Both the position numbers and the translations under genes were made by a program. Source: Sulfurovum sp. (GTDB lineage: Bacteria > Campylobacterota > Campylobacteria > Campylobacterales > Sulfurovaceae). Taken from it: a DNA stretch of 64,000 bases. Positions 19,965 to 30,609 of this stretch are shown in pieces. The notes under the pieces are model-generated. The model was given only the letters and a program-made list of their open reading frames with translations. It did no database searches and was not told the origin of the DNA. How positions within the stretch are numbered: position 1 is the first letter of the stretch; each line of letters begins with the position of its first letter. The stretch is taken from NCBI GenBank assembly GCA_027082955.1, contig JALWTA010000038.1:1-64000 (forward strand). Direction: 5' to 3'.

Positions 19965-22637
19965 TTAGAGTTTTACCTGCTCTTCGACATCTTTGAAGGT
20001 TTCAATCACATCACCCTCTTTAATGTCATTGAAGTTCTCAAGCATGATACCACATTCATATCCGTTTTTGACCTCTCTGGCATCTTCATTAAAGCGTTTA
20101 AGTGAAGCAATAGAGCTCTCATAGACAACCACACCGTCACGGATAAGCCTTGCTTTGGAGTTACGGGTGATAGAGCCTTCCGTTACCTTACATCCGGCAA
20201 TCGTACCGACTTTGCCGACTACAAATGTCTCACGTACTTCAGCCTGACCTGTGACCTCTTCTTTGATGACCGGACTCATCAGACCGCCAAGGAGTGCCTT
20301 GACATCATCAAGCAGATCATAGATCACATTATAGGTATTGATCTCTATGCCAAGCTCTTTGGCTTTTTTCTTCACAGCACCAGTCGGTCTGACATTGAAA
20401 CCAAGCACTACAGCATGTTCACTCGCATCTGCCAGGGTAACATCACTCTCAGTCACGCCACCCACACCTTCATGAATGATGTTTACTTTGACCTCTTCAT
20501 TTCTCAGCTTTTCAAGGCTGCCTTTGATCGCTTCAAGTGATCCTTGAACATCTGCTTTAATAATTACAGGCAGTGCTTTTAGCTGACCTTCCGCAATGAG
20601 TGCAGAGAGATCTTCAAGAGAGGCTTTGGTACTCTTGGAGAGCTGTTTGGCTCTTTCGTACTCTGCGCGTTTTTCTGCAAGTTCACGCACCTCTTTCTCT
20701 GAGTCCATCGCGACCATCACTTCACCCGCACCAGGCACATCATTGAGTCCGACAACAGCGACTGGAGCACTTGGCGGTGCAGACTTGACATTCTTGCCAT
20801 TGTCATCCTTGATGACTCTGACACGCCCGTAGGTCTGCCCGACAATCACATTGTCACCCACATTGAGTGTACCGTTTTTGATAATTACATTCGCTACTGG
20901 TCCAAATCCTTTTTCCAAAGAGCTCTCTACAACGATCGCTTTGGCTTTACGGTTCGGATTTGCCTGCAGTTCCATCACCTCTGCCTGAAGCAGAATCGTC
21001 TCAAGCAGATCGTCAATCCCCTGACCGGTATGTGCCGAAACAGGGATGAACTCATACTCCCCGCCCCAGTCTGTCGCCATGACATCGATCTCGGCAAGCT
21101 GTGCTTTCACATTGTCAGGGTTGGCGTTAGGCTTGTCCATTTTGTTGATCGCAATGATCATCGGTACACCCGCTGCTTTGGTATGGGCGATCGCCTCTTT
21201 GGTTTGTGGCATCACACCGTCATCAGCCGCTACGACGATGATGACGATATCGGTCGCCTGTGCACCACGTGCACGCATCTCGGTAAAGGCTTCGTGGCCC
21301 GGAGTATCGACAAATGTGATCTTCTTGCCGTTTTTTTCTACCTGATAGGCTCCGACATGCTGCGTAATACCGCCTGCTTCTTTGTCTGCCACTTTTGCAG
21401 AGCGTATCTTGTCAAGCAGTGACGTCTTACCATGGTCAACGTGCCCCATAATGGTAATAACCGGCGGACGTTCTTCAAGATACTCATCCTCAATCGCATC
21501 GTATGCCGCGACATAATCCAGTTCATCCAGCGGGTTCATTGTGGTCACTTCCACTTCGAACTCTTCGGCAAGGATCTCAATCTCATCTTTACTCAGGAAG
21601 TCATTTTTGGTTACCATCATACCAAGAGCAAAGAGTACTTTGATCACATCACCGGCAGTCTTCCCGACCTTTTCAGCAAATTCGTATACCCTTACATTTT
21701 CAGGGATCTCTACAGAGGTGATCTGTTCTTTGTTTTCTTCTTTATGGTACTTCTTACGCTTACCACCACGTTTAAGTGAACGTTTCTGCTGCGGACGGAA
21801 CGGCTGTCTGCCTTTTGCAGGCCCTCCTGCAGCAAGCTCACGTTTTTTCGCTTCCTCTTTACGCTTCTGCTCCTGACGCATCATCTCCTCATAGATATTC
21901 TTATCGGAGAAGTCCAGCAGTACCACTTCCTCTTCACCAAAACCGCTGTCGATGTCACCGCTCATGCTGTCATGATTGAAAATATCGATCTTCTTGCCAG
22001 TATCCTTCGCTTGAGCCGGTCCTTTTTTCGCTTTTTTCTTGGAAGGTGCGGGGGTAGAGATATCTGTCATAGAGATCTTGGTTGCTGCACGGGACGGAGC
22101 TGGTTTTGCCTTTCTGACAATCTTGATACCCGTACGGGAAAGTGTTCTGCGCTTTGGTTTTTCTTCGCTATCGGCTTTTACCGTCGGGGTATCTGCTTCG
22201 GCTGTTTTGCTTACAACAGAGATTCCCCTTCGTTTTTTCACTTCCGGTTTTGGTGCAGCTTCCTGTACTTCTTCTGATACGGTTTCTGGTGTAGATGTTT
22301 TTGCTGCATTCTCTACTGCAGTTTCAAGCGTCTTTTCAGGCTGTACCGTTTCGTTTTTCACTTCTGTTTTTTCTGCTTTTGGAGTTTCATCCGCATGCGT
22401 TGCGGTCTCTTCCTTGGCTTTTTTGACAACTGTCACTTTCTTTTTCGCACCGGGTTTTTTAAACCCTTTTGGTAGGGTGCCGCTAATAGCATAGTCCACG
22501 AGAATACCGGCATTTTCAAGACTGATCGTACTGTTTGCCGCTTTTACGTCAAAGCCGAGATCCTTTGCCTTTTCCAGCAGTTCGCTGTTCGAAAGTCCCG
22601 CTTCTTCTGCTACTTCTTGGATTTTTACTTTATCCAT
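19965..22637 (-). CDS. infB: Translation initiation factor IF-2
   Basis: 890 residues. The N-terminal IF2_N domain (~1-52) is followed by a long low-complexity Lys/Glu/Ala/Pro linker (~60-300). A second IF2_N-like domain comes before the GTPase (G1 GHVDHGKT near 397, G3 DTPGHEAF, G4 NKMD). Domains II, C1 and C2 complete the C-terminus. It places fMet-tRNA on the 30S subunit. The start overlaps ylxR by 8 bases. Confidence 0.98.
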   Translation of the reverse strand: MDKVKIQEVAEEAGLSNSELLEKAKDLGFDVKAANSTISLENAGILVDYAISGTLPKGFKKPGAKKKVTVVKKAKEETATHADETPKAEKTEVKNETVQPEKTLETAVENAAKTSTPETVSEEVQEAAPKPEVKKRRGISVVSKTAEADTPTVKADSEEKPKRRTLSRTGIKIVRKAKPAPSRAATKISMTDISTPAPSKKKAKKGPAQAKDTGKKIDIFNHDSMSGDIDSGFGEEEVVLLDFSDKNIYEEMMRQEQKRKEEAKKRELAAGGPAKGRQPFRPQQKRSLKRGGKRKKYHKEENKEQITSVEIPENVRVYEFAEKVGKTAGDVIKVLFALGMMVTKNDFLSKDEIEILAEEFEVEVTTMNPLDELDYVAAYDAIEDEYLEERPPVITIMGHVDHGKTSLLDKIRSAKVADKEAGGITQHVGAYQVEKNGKKITFVDTPGHEAFTEMRARGAQATDIVIIVVAADDGVMPQTKEAIAHTKAAGVPMIIAINKMDKPNANPDNVKAQLAEIDVMATDWGGEYEFIPVSAHTGQGIDDLLETILLQAEVMELQANPNRKAKAIVVESSLEKGFGPVANVIIKNGTLNVGDNVIVGQTYGRVRVIKDDNGKNVKSAPPSAPVAVVGLNDVPGAGEVMVAMDSEKEVRELAEKRAEYERAKQLSKSTKASLEDLSALIAEGQLKALPVIIKADVQGSLEAIKGSLEKLRNEEVKVNIIHEGVGGVTESDVTLADASEHAVVLGFNVRPTGAVKKKAKELGIEINTYNVIYDLLDDVKALLGGLMSPVIKEEVTGQAEVRETFVVGKVGTIAGCKVTEGSITRNSKARLIRDGVVVYESSIASLKRFNEDAREVKNGYECGIMLENFNDIKEGDVIETFKDVEEQVKL

Positions 22638-22872
22638 TATTGATTAACTCCTTTAAAAGCTTAGAAAAACGTTCTTCATCTTGCTTGAAACGCTTCACTA
22701 AGCCCTTGATCTTTTTTTTGTTCTGAACACAATCACTGCATACATAAAAACTTCTTCCCGTACCATTATACGCAATGATTTCGTTACCTGCCTGCTTGAG
22801 TCGGATCAGAGTATGTTGAGGATGTCTGCTTCGGCATGCGATGCACATGCGTATAGGCTGTGATTTTTTCAT
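22630..22872 (-). CDS. ylxR: YlxR/DUF448 family nucleic-acid-binding protein
   Basis: 80 residues with the family motifs RMCIACR near the start and [10 protein letters not shown] in the middle. Four cysteines are arranged as two CxxC pairs. The family binds RNA and, in Bacillus, modulates RNase P. The ORF track begins with a TTG at 22887 that lies inside a TATAAT box; the ATG at 22872 ([10 protein letters not shown]) is the better start. It precedes infB as in most bacteria. Confidence 0.85.
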   Translation of the reverse strand: MKKSQPIRMCIACRSRHPQHTLIRLKQAGNEIIAYNGTGRSFYVCSDCVQNKKKIKGLVKRFKQDEERFSKLLKELINNG

Positions 22873-22896
22873 CGGTATTATACCCAAAAAGAGATT

Positions 22897-22914
22897 AAGG
22901 GCATCTCAGCCCTT
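22897..22914 (-). terminator. Hairpin overlapping the thrB stop
   Basis: On the minus strand AAGGGC-TGAGAT-GCCCTT overlaps the thrB stop codon and is followed by AATCTCTTTTTGGG. It may be a weak terminator or processing site. A TATAAT just downstream (22876-22881) could restart transcription for ylxR-infB. Confidence 0.45.
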
Positions 22915-23787
22915 GGTAATGACCCCGTTATTATCCAAAGAGAGGGTAAATACCCGAAACTGAGGAAAACGTGACTGCAGTGCCTGATGAATCTTCTCTG
23001 CATCTTTCTCATACACAAGATTGAAAAAGGTAGAGCCTGATCCCGAGAGTGTACTCATGATCGCACCGTTTCTCAAGGCGACTTTCTGTACTTCGAACAG
23101 TTCTGGCATCATCTTCATTCTTCGCGCCTGATGCAGTTTGTCTTTGGATGCGATCCTCAGCAAATCCCATGACTCGCTCATAAAGAGTGCCGTCATATAT
23201 GCTGCACGGGAAAGCGAATATACTGTCTCTTCCTTCCTGTAAACCTTTGGAAGTACGGTACGGGATTTCGCTGTAGAAATGGTCCGGTTAGGTACTACGA
23301 CAACAGCTTTTAGATAGTCTGGAAGCCTGCGTTTTTTACTATATACCCTGTCCCCTTCGACACAGGCGACATTGAAACCGCCCATCACAGCAGGAGTGAT
23401 GTTGTCCGGGTGGTGTTCGTAGCGCAGTGCCTGATTGAGTATTTCACGTTTGTTGTAACGCACGCCTGCAGCGGTATAGGCGGCACTGAGTGCTGCGACG
23501 ATCACAGCAGAAGAGCTTCCCAATCCTCTTGAAATAGGGATACGGTTATAGAATTCGAAACGAAAGTTCTCCGTTCTGCCGGCAAGACGTTTATAGTTCT
23601 CATTGAAAATATTCAAGAACAGAGTGTTTTTCTTGATCTTAGGATTGTCTGAACCTTCTCCGTGCGTCGACAGACTTAAAAACTTGGAAGGCTTGATAAT
23701 AATCTCATTTCTCAAATCGACAGCAAGCCCCAGTGTATCAAAACCAGGACCGAGATTTGCCGAAGTGGCCGGTACGCTTACAAACAT
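22906..23787 (-). CDS. thrB: Homoserine kinase
   Basis: 293 residues, GHMP kinase that phosphorylates homoserine in threonine synthesis. The N-terminus [19 protein letters not shown] and the ATP loop [17 protein letters not shown] (~89-105) are diagnostic. The third GHMP motif is near ..[12 protein letters not shown]. It sits between tsaB and ylxR as in Helicobacter and Campylobacter. Confidence 0.97.
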   Translation of the reverse strand: MFVSVPATSANLGPGFDTLGLAVDLRNEIIIKPSKFLSLSTHGEGSDNPKIKKNTLFLNIFNENYKRLAGRTENFRFEFYNRIPISRGLGSSSAVIVAALSAAYTAAGVRYNKREILNQALRYEHHPDNITPAVMGGFNVACVEGDRVYSKKRRLPDYLKAVVVVPNRTISTAKSRTVLPKVYRKEETVYSLSRAAYMTALFMSESWDLLRIASKDKLHQARRMKMMPELFEVQKVALRNGAIMSTLSGSGSTFFNLVYEKDAEKIHQALQSRFPQFRVFTLSLDNNGVITKG

Positions 23788-23802
23788 AGATAACTTCTTC
23801 CG

Positions 23803-24270
23803 CTAAACAGCCGGCAGATGATACTCCGGAAACGACTCTTCATCTATTTCAAGATCATGAATACTTTTAGGCAATACAAAAGATGTATTGACCGGCTGCT
23901 CAATTTTTTTCGTAATTATAGTCTCTTTTTCCTTGATAAAATAGAGATTGCCGACTGCTTTGATCGGGGCGCCTCCATTCAGGGCAAAAGCACTGCATCC
24001 TTTGCATTGGATTCCATGTACGATCTCTATGGTTTTCAGCATCACATAGGTCAGTTTGATCGCCATGTATGATCCCGGACCCCGTGTATATACAATACGT
24101 GATACATCATAACGCTCAAGCAGGGAGGAGAGCAACGGCAACAGGGCTTCAGAGACTTTACTGCTGCTTTCTACACACTCTAGCAGTATGCCGTCTTCAT
24201 AGACCCCTATCTGCATCGGAGAGGCAATGGAGAGGACCAGCAGCGTAATATCAGGCGAAACTTTTTGCAA
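23803..24270 (-). CDS. tsaB: Short TsaB-like protein (tRNA t6A synthesis partner)
   Basis: 155 residues in the ASKHA/TsaB family: VLSIASPMQIGVYEDG at the N-terminus replaces the usual 'AIDTS' strand, and YTRGPGSYMAIKLTY matches the conserved 'GPGSFTGLR' region. TsaB is a non-catalytic partner of TsaD in making t6A37. It is shorter than the ~230 residues of E. coli. No ATG fits; a TTG at 24270 (overlapping the lpxC end by 20 bases) gives a proper N-terminus. Assignment leans on position between lpxC and thrB. Confidence 0.75.
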   Translation of the reverse strand: MQKVSPDITLLVLSIASPMQIGVYEDGILLECVESSSKVSEALLPLLSSLLERYDVSRIVYTRGPGSYMAIKLTYVMLKTIEIVHGIQCKGCSAFALNGGAPIKAVGNLYFIKEKETIITKKIEQPVNTSFVLPKSIHDLEIDEESFPEYHLPAV

Positions 24271-25135
24271 ATGCTCTGCTCTGTAGAGAAGTAACAGCGA
24301 CCAATTCAAAACTGCTGCTGTCAGCAAGCAGTTTTGATGTCAGCTTGTAATTAAGATGATGACTTCCTGCAAATGCTTCATAATGTCCAAGGATATTGTA
24401 TCCGGTGACCATCATATCACCCATCGCATCCAATACTTTGTGGCGGGCGAACTCATTATCAAAACGCAATCCTTCCGGATTGAGTATTCTGTGCTCATCC
24501 AAGCCTATGGCATTCTGAAGACTGGCACCAAGTGCAAGGTTCTGGCTCTGTAAATACTGGATATCTTTTGCAAAACCAAATGTTCGGGCTCTTGCAATCT
24601 CATCAATGAAACTGTGTGTACCAAACTCAAAACGATGTGACTGCTCACCGATCACCGGATGGTCAAACTTGATTCTAAAATCAAACAAAGCATTTTTGGC
24701 AGGCAGCAGACGGACAAATTTTTCACCGTCTGTTACTTCTACAGGTTTTTTGATACGGATAATACGCTTTGCCGCATCCTGTTCTTCTATCCCCGCTTCA
24801 TCCAGCAGGAGACAAAAAGAGATGGCAGAACCATCCATAATAGGCATTTCATTGCCGTCTACGATCACGCGAAGGTTATCTATCCCGTAGGCATAGAGCG
24901 CAGAGAGAAAATGCTCAATCGTAGAGATAAAACCTTTTTCATTTCCAATCACTGTCGCCATACGTGTATCGATCACTGCTGCAGGAGAAAGGGGGATGCT
25001 TAACGCAATATCTTCACGGTAAAAAACAATACCCGAATCGGTTCCAAGCGGTTCAAGACGAAGCCTGATCGGTTCACCTTTATGCAGACCTACACCAACG
25101 ACTTCAACGGGTTTTTTGATCGTTCTTTGCTGCAC
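24251..25135 (-). CDS. lpxC: UDP-3-O-acyl-N-acetylglucosamine deacetylase LpxC
   Basis: 294 residues, zinc deacetylase and first committed step of lipid A synthesis. Zinc ligands are in STIEHFLSALYAYG and FARHKVLDAMGD; SFIDEIARARTFGF is also present. The ORF track starts at 25174, but a TATAAT at 25179-25184 puts the transcript start about there, so the GTG at 25135 (VQQRTIKKPVEVVGVGLHKG), behind AGGGGG, is the likely start. The M23 peptidase gene lies upstream. Confidence 0.95.
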   Translation of the reverse strand: MQQRTIKKPVEVVGVGLHKGEPIRLRLEPLGTDSGIVFYREDIALSIPLSPAAVIDTRMATVIGNEKGFISTIEHFLSALYAYGIDNLRVIVDGNEMPIMDGSAISFCLLLDEAGIEEQDAAKRIIRIKKPVEVTDGEKFVRLLPAKNALFDFRIKFDHPVIGEQSHRFEFGTHSFIDEIARARTFGFAKDIQYLQSQNLALGASLQNAIGLDEHRILNPEGLRFDNEFARHKVLDAMGDMMVTGYNILGHYEAFAGSHHLNYKLTSKLLADSSSFELVAVTSLQSRAFAKSFA

Positions 25136-25178
25136 ACCGTCCCCCTTTCTTTCCTCAATTTGTACATCATACATCTAC

Positions 25179-25184
25179 ATTATA
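25179..25184 (-). promoter_or_regulatory. -10 box of the lpxC-rimP operon
   Basis: TATAAT on the minus strand (ATTATA on +), 44 bases upstream of the lpxC GTG. It lies in a 100-base AT-rich gap after the M23 gene and probably starts a transcript running through lpxC-tsaB-thrB. Confidence 0.55.
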
Positions 25185-25277
25185 CTATAAAATATAAAAA
25201 AATACAATGATACACTATTGTGCAATTTTACCTTTTTTTTATAAAATTCTTTTGCTCAAACCAAATACGCTCTACAT

Positions 25278-26702
25278 TCACGATTTTGACATTTTGTTTT
25301 TTTGTGAACTCTTCTGCTGCGGCGCGATAATACGGTCAGCTTCCTTGAATACATTATCAATAAATTTCCTGATCCAGTGCTTATCAAACCACTCGATAGG
25401 GCGTACCTCTATCCCTTGTACCAGTATACCGAAATGCAAGTGGTCTCCAAGTGCAAGACCGGTCATGCCTGTTTTGGCGATCACCTCTCCTGCATGTACC
25501 TTGTCTCCCTCTTTGACCAAAAGTTTTGAACAGTGCCCATACAGTGTGTAAAGCCCAAGTCCGTGATCAATCAGAGGCATATTCCCATAAATGCCGTTCT
25601 CCTCAGCAAAGACGACCCTGCCTGCGTTGGATGCTACGATATCTGCCATTCTCGTACTGGCCAAATCATAACCTACATGATAAGATTCGGATACGATATT
25701 ATTTTTATCTTTATAGTAATAGTATCGATGGTCTCCGAAACTGGCGACCTTTTTCCCGTTTTTCAGCGGATAGAAACGCTTGACATGCCATGCATCTATC
25801 ATCTCGTCAGAGACGTGTCGACTCAGCTTATGGATCAGTGCTTCATTTTTTAGACGCATCGTCTCATTAATAGCCTTGAGCTTCTCCAGCCTGTCCTTGA
25901 TCTGTGCGTATTCAGGATCACTTGAAGCAAGATCGGTTATTTTTCCATCAATGAATTTGTCGGTAGCTCGGATTTTCGTTGTACGATAGTGCGGATTTTT
26001 ATGATAAAACGGAATATGCACTTCACGCCTGTTACCGGCTTTATCGGTAGCTACAATCTTTGCATCGAAAGTATCCTCTGTGAATGGCCATGCGATCAAA
26101 GCTGCATAATAACCCTCTTTTTTATACGGTTCTGCAGCAAAGGTATGGGTATTGGCCTGAATATAGAGTTTGTCAAGATGATTGTCCTCCGCCTGAAAAA
26201 CCACCAACGCTGATCCGCCTTGACTGATCATGCGTGAATTGGCGATCACATTCACATTGGGACGCGTGTAATCAATAGTAAGACCAATCTTCCTGGCAGT
26301 CGTATTTCCACCAAAAAAGTGCCAGAGGCTCTTATCTGTTACAGCAATATTCAGCGTATACGATTTACTTTTGGGATTAAGCCCTTTTCCTGTCGGATAG
26401 GTCACCGACAATGTTTTCATTTTCGGATCTCCCTCCATAATACCATTCCCAACTACGACCGTGTTCTTCCCGTCACTGAGCGTCACTTTGTAGCTGTGCA
26501 GACCACTATTGTCTTTAAGAGTGATCTTGAGTGGATCTTTTCTGTTCCAGAACAGATGCTCTGGGCTCTCTATTGTCGGAGCAATGCGTTCAAACTCCGG
26601 TGCAGTATAAATATATCCAGCACCTGCTGCCGCAATAATGAACAACAAAAGAAACACCATGCTGCCCTTGCCTTTTCGTCTGACTCTTATTCGTCTTGCC
26701 AT
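25278..26702 (-). CDS. Membrane-anchored M23 (LytM) family peptidase
   Basis: 474 residues. A basic N-terminus (RRIRVRRKGKG) and one membrane helix (~15-33) anchor it in the inner membrane. Beta-rich repeats follow (~40-230). The C-terminal LytM domain has zinc motifs HVGYDLAS and GDHLHFG, with 'YTLYGHCSKLLV' between, so it should be an active peptidoglycan endopeptidase. The tail is charged. The adjacency to lpxC is as in Campylobacter jejuni. It overlaps the DHH gene by 16 bases. Confidence 0.9.
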   Translation of the reverse strand: MARRIRVRRKGKGSMVFLLLFIIAAAGAGYIYTAPEFERIAPTIESPEHLFWNRKDPLKITLKDNSGLHSYKVTLSDGKNTVVVGNGIMEGDPKMKTLSVTYPTGKGLNPKSKSYTLNIAVTDKSLWHFFGGNTTARKIGLTIDYTRPNVNVIANSRMISQGGSALVVFQAEDNHLDKLYIQANTHTFAAEPYKKEGYYAALIAWPFTEDTFDAKIVATDKAGNRREVHIPFYHKNPHYRTTKIRATDKFIDGKITDLASSDPEYAQIKDRLEKLKAINETMRLKNEALIHKLSRHVSDEMIDAWHVKRFYPLKNGKKVASFGDHRYYYYKDKNNIVSESYHVGYDLASTRMADIVASNAGRVVFAEENGIYGNMPLIDHGLGLYTLYGHCSKLLVKEGDKVHAGEVIAKTGMTGLALGDHLHFGILVQGIEVRPIEWFDKHWIRKFIDNVFKEADRIIAPQQKSSQKNKMSKS

Positions 26703-27676
26703 GCATTCTCCTCACTGGCGATGTGCTCCAAAATTGTATCGATAATTTCTTGCATTTGTGCTTTTGGTACAATGAAACCGGCTGCAGCTTTATGTCCCCC
26801 GCCGCCAAACACAGATGCAAGCTGCGATACATCTTTGCCTTTACTGCGTAACGAACCTTTCACTCCGCCGTCTCTAAGGGCGATCAGCAAAACGGCAACT
26901 TCAACTGTTGCCAAAGAACGCCCATAATCGACGATCCCTTCCATATCGGGCATTGTCGCCCCCGTTGCCTGCTGATCAGCTACAGTGATCGTCATGATCG
27001 CCACACGTCCTTCCCGGTAAAGTTCCAGCGAATGCAACGCCCGTTCAAGAATACGCAAAGAAGCAAGAGATTGACGCTGCGTAAAATGAAATGCCACTTC
27101 GGAAGGATCGATCCCATAGGCGATCAGTTCACTGGCAACAGCAAAGACCTCCTGATTCACGGCAGATGTTGTAAAATGTCGGGTATCTGAAAAGAGTGCC
27201 GCATAAAAACAGAGTGCACTTTCGTAACTGATAGATGTGATCTGTTCAAAAAGCCTGTATGCTACCTGAGATGCCGAGGCATATCCGTCAATCACAACAT
27301 TGACCGTTCCATAATGCTGATTACTGTGATGATGGTCGATATTGAGAATTTGTCTGTCTGACAATGGCATACCGAAACGATCCGGACTTCCTCCATCACA
27401 AGTGATTACAAGACTGTGCTCAAAATCGCTCTGTTTTTTGATTTTTTGATAATGTGGGAGGAAATCAAGATAGCGCGGGATATCTTTAGAAACATTCACA
27501 ATCTCCACAGGCACAGAAAGCATCTCTTTCAAAAGAGCAAAGATTCCCAATCCTGTTCCGATAGTATCAGCATCCGGGTTGATATGGGTCAGAATCGAAA
27601 CAGATGTGGTAGATGCCAGTAATGCCCTGGCATCGGAAACCATTTCAGGTGATATGCCATGCTCAGCTGCGGTCAC
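26687..27676 (-). CDS. DHH/DHHA1 family phosphoesterase (NrnA-like)
   Basis: 329 residues. The DHH domain has the metal motifs SILTHINPDADTIGTG, a DGG strand and NIDHHHSN. The DHHA1 domain ends with the GGGGHKAAAGF substrate loop. Members degrade nanoRNAs, pAp or cyclic dinucleotides; which applies here cannot be read from the sequence. It sits between nadC (ATGA overlap) and the M23 gene. Confidence 0.88.
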   Translation of the reverse strand: MTAAEHGISPEMVSDARALLASTTSVSILTHINPDADTIGTGLGIFALLKEMLSVPVEIVNVSKDIPRYLDFLPHYQKIKKQSDFEHSLVITCDGGSPDRFGMPLSDRQILNIDHHHSNQHYGTVNVVIDGYASASQVAYRLFEQITSISYESALCFYAALFSDTRHFTTSAVNQEVFAVASELIAYGIDPSEVAFHFTQRQSLASLRILERALHSLELYREGRVAIMTITVADQQATGATMPDMEGIVDYGRSLATVEVAVLLIALRDGGVKGSLRSKGKDVSQLASVFGGGGHKAAAGFIVPKAQMQEIIDTILEHIASEENAWQDE

Positions 27677-28494
27677 GCTTCAACCCTCATGGAAAGGTCA
27701 ATCCAGTTTGCTTGATGGATGATCGCACCCGAACTGATCGCATCGACACCCGTTGCTGCGATCTCTACAATTGTCTCCAGTGTTACGTTGCCACTCGCTT
27801 CAAGCAAGATATGCGGGTAATAGGCATTGCGGTATGCTACGACCTCCTTGGTCTCTTCAAGAGACATATTGTCGCACATAACGATGTCTGCACCCGCTTT
27901 CATCGCCCTTTGTGCCATCTCAAGTGTTTCACATTCTATCTCCACTTTGGCAGTAAAGGGAATCTTTTGGCGCACTTCTGCCATAAAGGCATCAAGATCA
28001 TCGATGGTTTTAAGATGGGTATCTTTGAGCATCAGACAGTCATCCAGACCCATGCGATGGTTCAGCCCACCACCACAGCGTACAGCATACTTCTCAAACT
28101 CCCGAAGCAGCGGTCTGGTCTTGCGGGTATCAAGCAGCTTGACCCCCATACCCTCTATCGCCTTGACATACTGTGCCGTCAGCGTGGCAATAGAGCTGGC
28201 ATGCAGTGCCATATCAAGGATGGAACGCTCCAAGGATAGGAGTGTTTTGGAATCTCCACTGACATAGAAAAGCTTTTCACCAGTATGAAATGTACTGCCG
28301 TCTTTGACATCCCACATTAACGCAATTCCATACATTTGTGCCAGTAATTCAATATATTCCCGCCCGCCAAAGACACCGTCACTTTTGGCAACTACATAGG
28401 CTCGGATATCCACCGATTCGCTGATACGGGAAAAGAGATCGCCTCTACCTACATCTTCGGCTACTAGTGCTTCGATAAATCTTTGTTTTAACAT
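27673..28494 (-). CDS. nadC: Quinolinate phosphoribosyltransferase NadC
   Basis: 273 residues, converts quinolinate and PRPP to nicotinate mononucleotide. Diagnostic motifs are LDTRKTRPLLREFEKYAV, GGGLNHRMGLDD and the EASGNVTLETI / GVDAISSGAI phosphate site. It lies 22 bases after nadA, giving a nadA-nadC unit for de novo NAD synthesis. Confidence 0.97.
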   Translation of the reverse strand: MLKQRFIEALVAEDVGRGDLFSRISESVDIRAYVVAKSDGVFGGREYIELLAQMYGIALMWDVKDGSTFHTGEKLFYVSGDSKTLLSLERSILDMALHASSIATLTAQYVKAIEGMGVKLLDTRKTRPLLREFEKYAVRCGGGLNHRMGLDDCLMLKDTHLKTIDDLDAFMAEVRQKIPFTAKVEIECETLEMAQRAMKAGADIVMCDNMSLEETKEVVAYRNAYYPHILLEASGNVTLETIVEIAATGVDAISSGAIIHQANWIDLSMRVEA

Positions 28495-28516
28495 CTTTTC
28501 TGCTTTTTTAGGGATT

Positions 28517-29512
28517 TTATTTGATTGCTAACATTCTTTCAAGTGCCAGATTGGCATACTTGACGGTATGTTCATCAACATGGATCTCATTGATCGGATT
28601 GCCATCTTCTATGGACTTGAGCGTCCTGTACAAGTCTTCAAGTGTCGTCTCATTCATCGTCGGGCATTCTGGTTTAGTCGATGAGAGGACATAGGTATTC
28701 TTCTGGCGCATACGGTTAACCAAATTGTACTCCGTACCAATGGCAACCTTTTGCTCAGGATCAAGTTCATTGACATACTTGATCAATTGAGAAGTAGAAC
28801 CGACAAAATCAGCTGCCTGCACTACCTTTGGATCACACTCAGGGTGGACTGCAATCTTGATCCCCGGATATTTATTACGGTAAAACTCAATATCATCTAC
28901 CGTAAAAAGCTGATGGACGGAGCAAAACCCGTTGAAACAGATCACATCCGCCTCTTTGGGGTCACACTCACCCTCTCCTATCACACAGGACTTCAATCCC
29001 ATCCTAATGGCAAAGTTCTGTCCCAGACACCGATCGGGCACAAAAAGGATCTTCTTGCCGGTCTCAAGACCCTTTTCAATGATTTTGAACGCATTGGAGG
29101 AAGTACAGACATATCCACCCATCTCTCCAACCTTTGCTTTTACTGTCGCATCGGAATTGATATAGGTAATAGGCAGAATATCCTCTTTGGCGATGCCATG
29201 CTTGACCATATAATCCACACTGTCATCAAAGTAACTTCCATCGATCATCCGCGCCATGGCACAACAGGCGATCTTGGGCATCAAAACACGTTTTTCCGGT
29301 GCGATCACCTTCACACTTTGCCCCATAAAGCCTACACCACAAAAAACCACCCACGGGTTATCATCTGCTTTACACTTACGTGCCAACTCCAGACTATCAC
29401 CCGTAATATCTGCCATTTCAAACACTTCATCACGCTGATAGTAGTGTGCAACAAGTGTGACATCCAACTCTCTTTTCAGTCTCTCTATTTCCGCTTTATA
29501 GTCAATACTCAT
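28517..29512 (-). CDS. nadA: Quinolinate synthase NadA
   Basis: 331 residues, [4Fe-4S] enzyme condensing iminoaspartate with DHAP. Conserved motifs are VAHYYQRDEVFEMADITGDSL, the MPKIACCAMARM region with cluster cysteine, CVHQLF-like 'GFCSVHQLFTVDD' and HPECDPKV, and a third Cys in TKPECPTM. Length is normal. nadB is not in the window. The operon nadA-nadC-DHH-M23 reads leftward from the plsY divergence. Confidence 0.97.
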   Translation of the reverse strand: MSIDYKAEIERLKRELDVTLVAHYYQRDEVFEMADITGDSLELARKCKADDNPWVVFCGVGFMGQSVKVIAPEKRVLMPKIACCAMARMIDGSYFDDSVDYMVKHGIAKEDILPITYINSDATVKAKVGEMGGYVCTSSNAFKIIEKGLETGKKILFVPDRCLGQNFAIRMGLKSCVIGEGECDPKEADVICFNGFCSVHQLFTVDDIEFYRNKYPGIKIAVHPECDPKVVQAADFVGSTSQLIKYVNELDPEQKVAIGTEYNLVNRMRQKNTYVLSSTKPECPTMNETTLEDLYRTLKSIEDGNPINEIHVDEHTVKYANLALERMLAIK

Positions 29513-29615
29513 GTACCATCCTTCTATAATCTGGCTATTTTAGCAAAATTCGGATAAAATTGCATACTTTGCTTCTCTACTTATAGAGAGCCTATCTTAA
29601 AATCGTGGAACAATT

Positions 29616-30227
29616 ATGGACTTTTTCAATCAAAACATCATGCTCTACCTTGCAGCCTACCTGATCGCGGGCATTCCTTTCGGTTACCTGCTTGCCAAGC
29701 AGTTCGCCGGTGTAGACATCAAACAAGCCGGCAGCGGTAATATCGGGGCGACAAACGTACTTCGTGTCGTCAAAGAAAAAGACCCAAAACTTGCCAAAAA
29801 GCTTGGAGCGGCAACGCTCTTTCTTGATGCCGTCAAAGGGATGATCATTCTTTTTGTCGCCATGGCACTCGATGCCCCGGAAAGTGTGCTTTGGACTATC
29901 GCAGTACTGGCAGTTGTCGGACACTGTTTCTCTGCCTTTCTCGGCTTCGAGGGAGGCAAAGGAGTAGCTACCGGATTTGGTGTACTGCTTGTACTCCTTC
30001 CTGTTCCCTCTCTCATCGCCATTGCTGTATGGTTCGTAGCAGGAAAACTGCTAAAGATCTCCTCTCTCTCATCACTCATCGGTCTTGCAGCTCTCCTGAC
30101 AGCATCCTATCTGCTCTACCCAAACATGGCACATGCACCCATCTGGATCATTGCCATCATTATTTTCTATAAACATATCCCCAATATTGTCCGCCTGATC
30201 AACAAAGAAGAGACAAAAGTAGTCTGA
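29616..30227 (+). CDS. plsY: Acyl-phosphate:glycerol-3-phosphate acyltransferase PlsY
   Basis: 203 residues, polytopic inner-membrane enzyme that makes lysophosphatidate. The three PlsY motifs are visible: AGSGNIGATNVLR-type (near 38-50), EGGKGVATGFGVLL (near 110) and the C-terminal HIPNIVRLINKEE. It uses acyl-phosphate made by PlsX, encoded 29 kb away in this window. It overlaps folB by one base (TGATG). Confidence 0.97.
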   Translation: MDFFNQNIMLYLAAYLIAGIPFGYLLAKQFAGVDIKQAGSGNIGATNVLRVVKEKDPKLAKKLGAATLFLDAVKGMIILFVAMALDAPESVLWTIAVLAVVGHCFSAFLGFEGGKGVATGFGVLLVLLPVPSLIAIAVWFVAGKLLKISSLSSLIGLAALLTASYLLYPNMAHAPIWIIAIIIFYKHIPNIVRLINKEETKVV

Positions 30228-30556
30228 TGATGACAATCCATATTGAATCATTAACCTTTGAAGCGATCATAGGACTGCTTGATTTTGAACGGGATCGCCC
30301 ACAACGCGTTATTGTCGATTTGGAAGCCTCCTACATCTATAAAGACGAGCAGTTTATCGATTATGCTATACTGTCCGAACGCATTGTTGAACTAATACAG
30401 AATGCACGTTACACACTTCTTGAAGAGGCACTGCTGGCACTTGAAAAGATGATTCTCACATCCTACCCGCAGATCAGTATGCTTTCACTCAAGATCAGCA
30501 AACCGGATATTCTACACAATTGCCGCGTTGCACTCAGTGCACAATGGCACTACTAA
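30227..30556 (+). CDS. folB: Dihydroneopterin aldolase FolB-like
   Basis: 109 residues, matches the FolB family: IHIESLTFEAIIGLLDFERDRPQRVIVDLE, an invariant Glu in LLEEALLALEKMI, and KISKPDIL near the end. It acts in folate synthesis. Its start overlaps the plsY stop; a second ATG follows immediately. The family also includes FolX, but the folate pathway role is the simplest reading. Confidence 0.88.
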   Translation: MMTIHIESLTFEAIIGLLDFERDRPQRVIVDLEASYIYKDEQFIDYAILSERIVELIQNARYTLLEEALLALEKMILTSYPQISMLSLKISKPDILHNCRVALSAQWHY

Positions 30557-30609
30557 AACTACCTCCATATCCCTAAATTTAAAAAAACTTTCAGAAACCC
30601 CTTTTTTTA

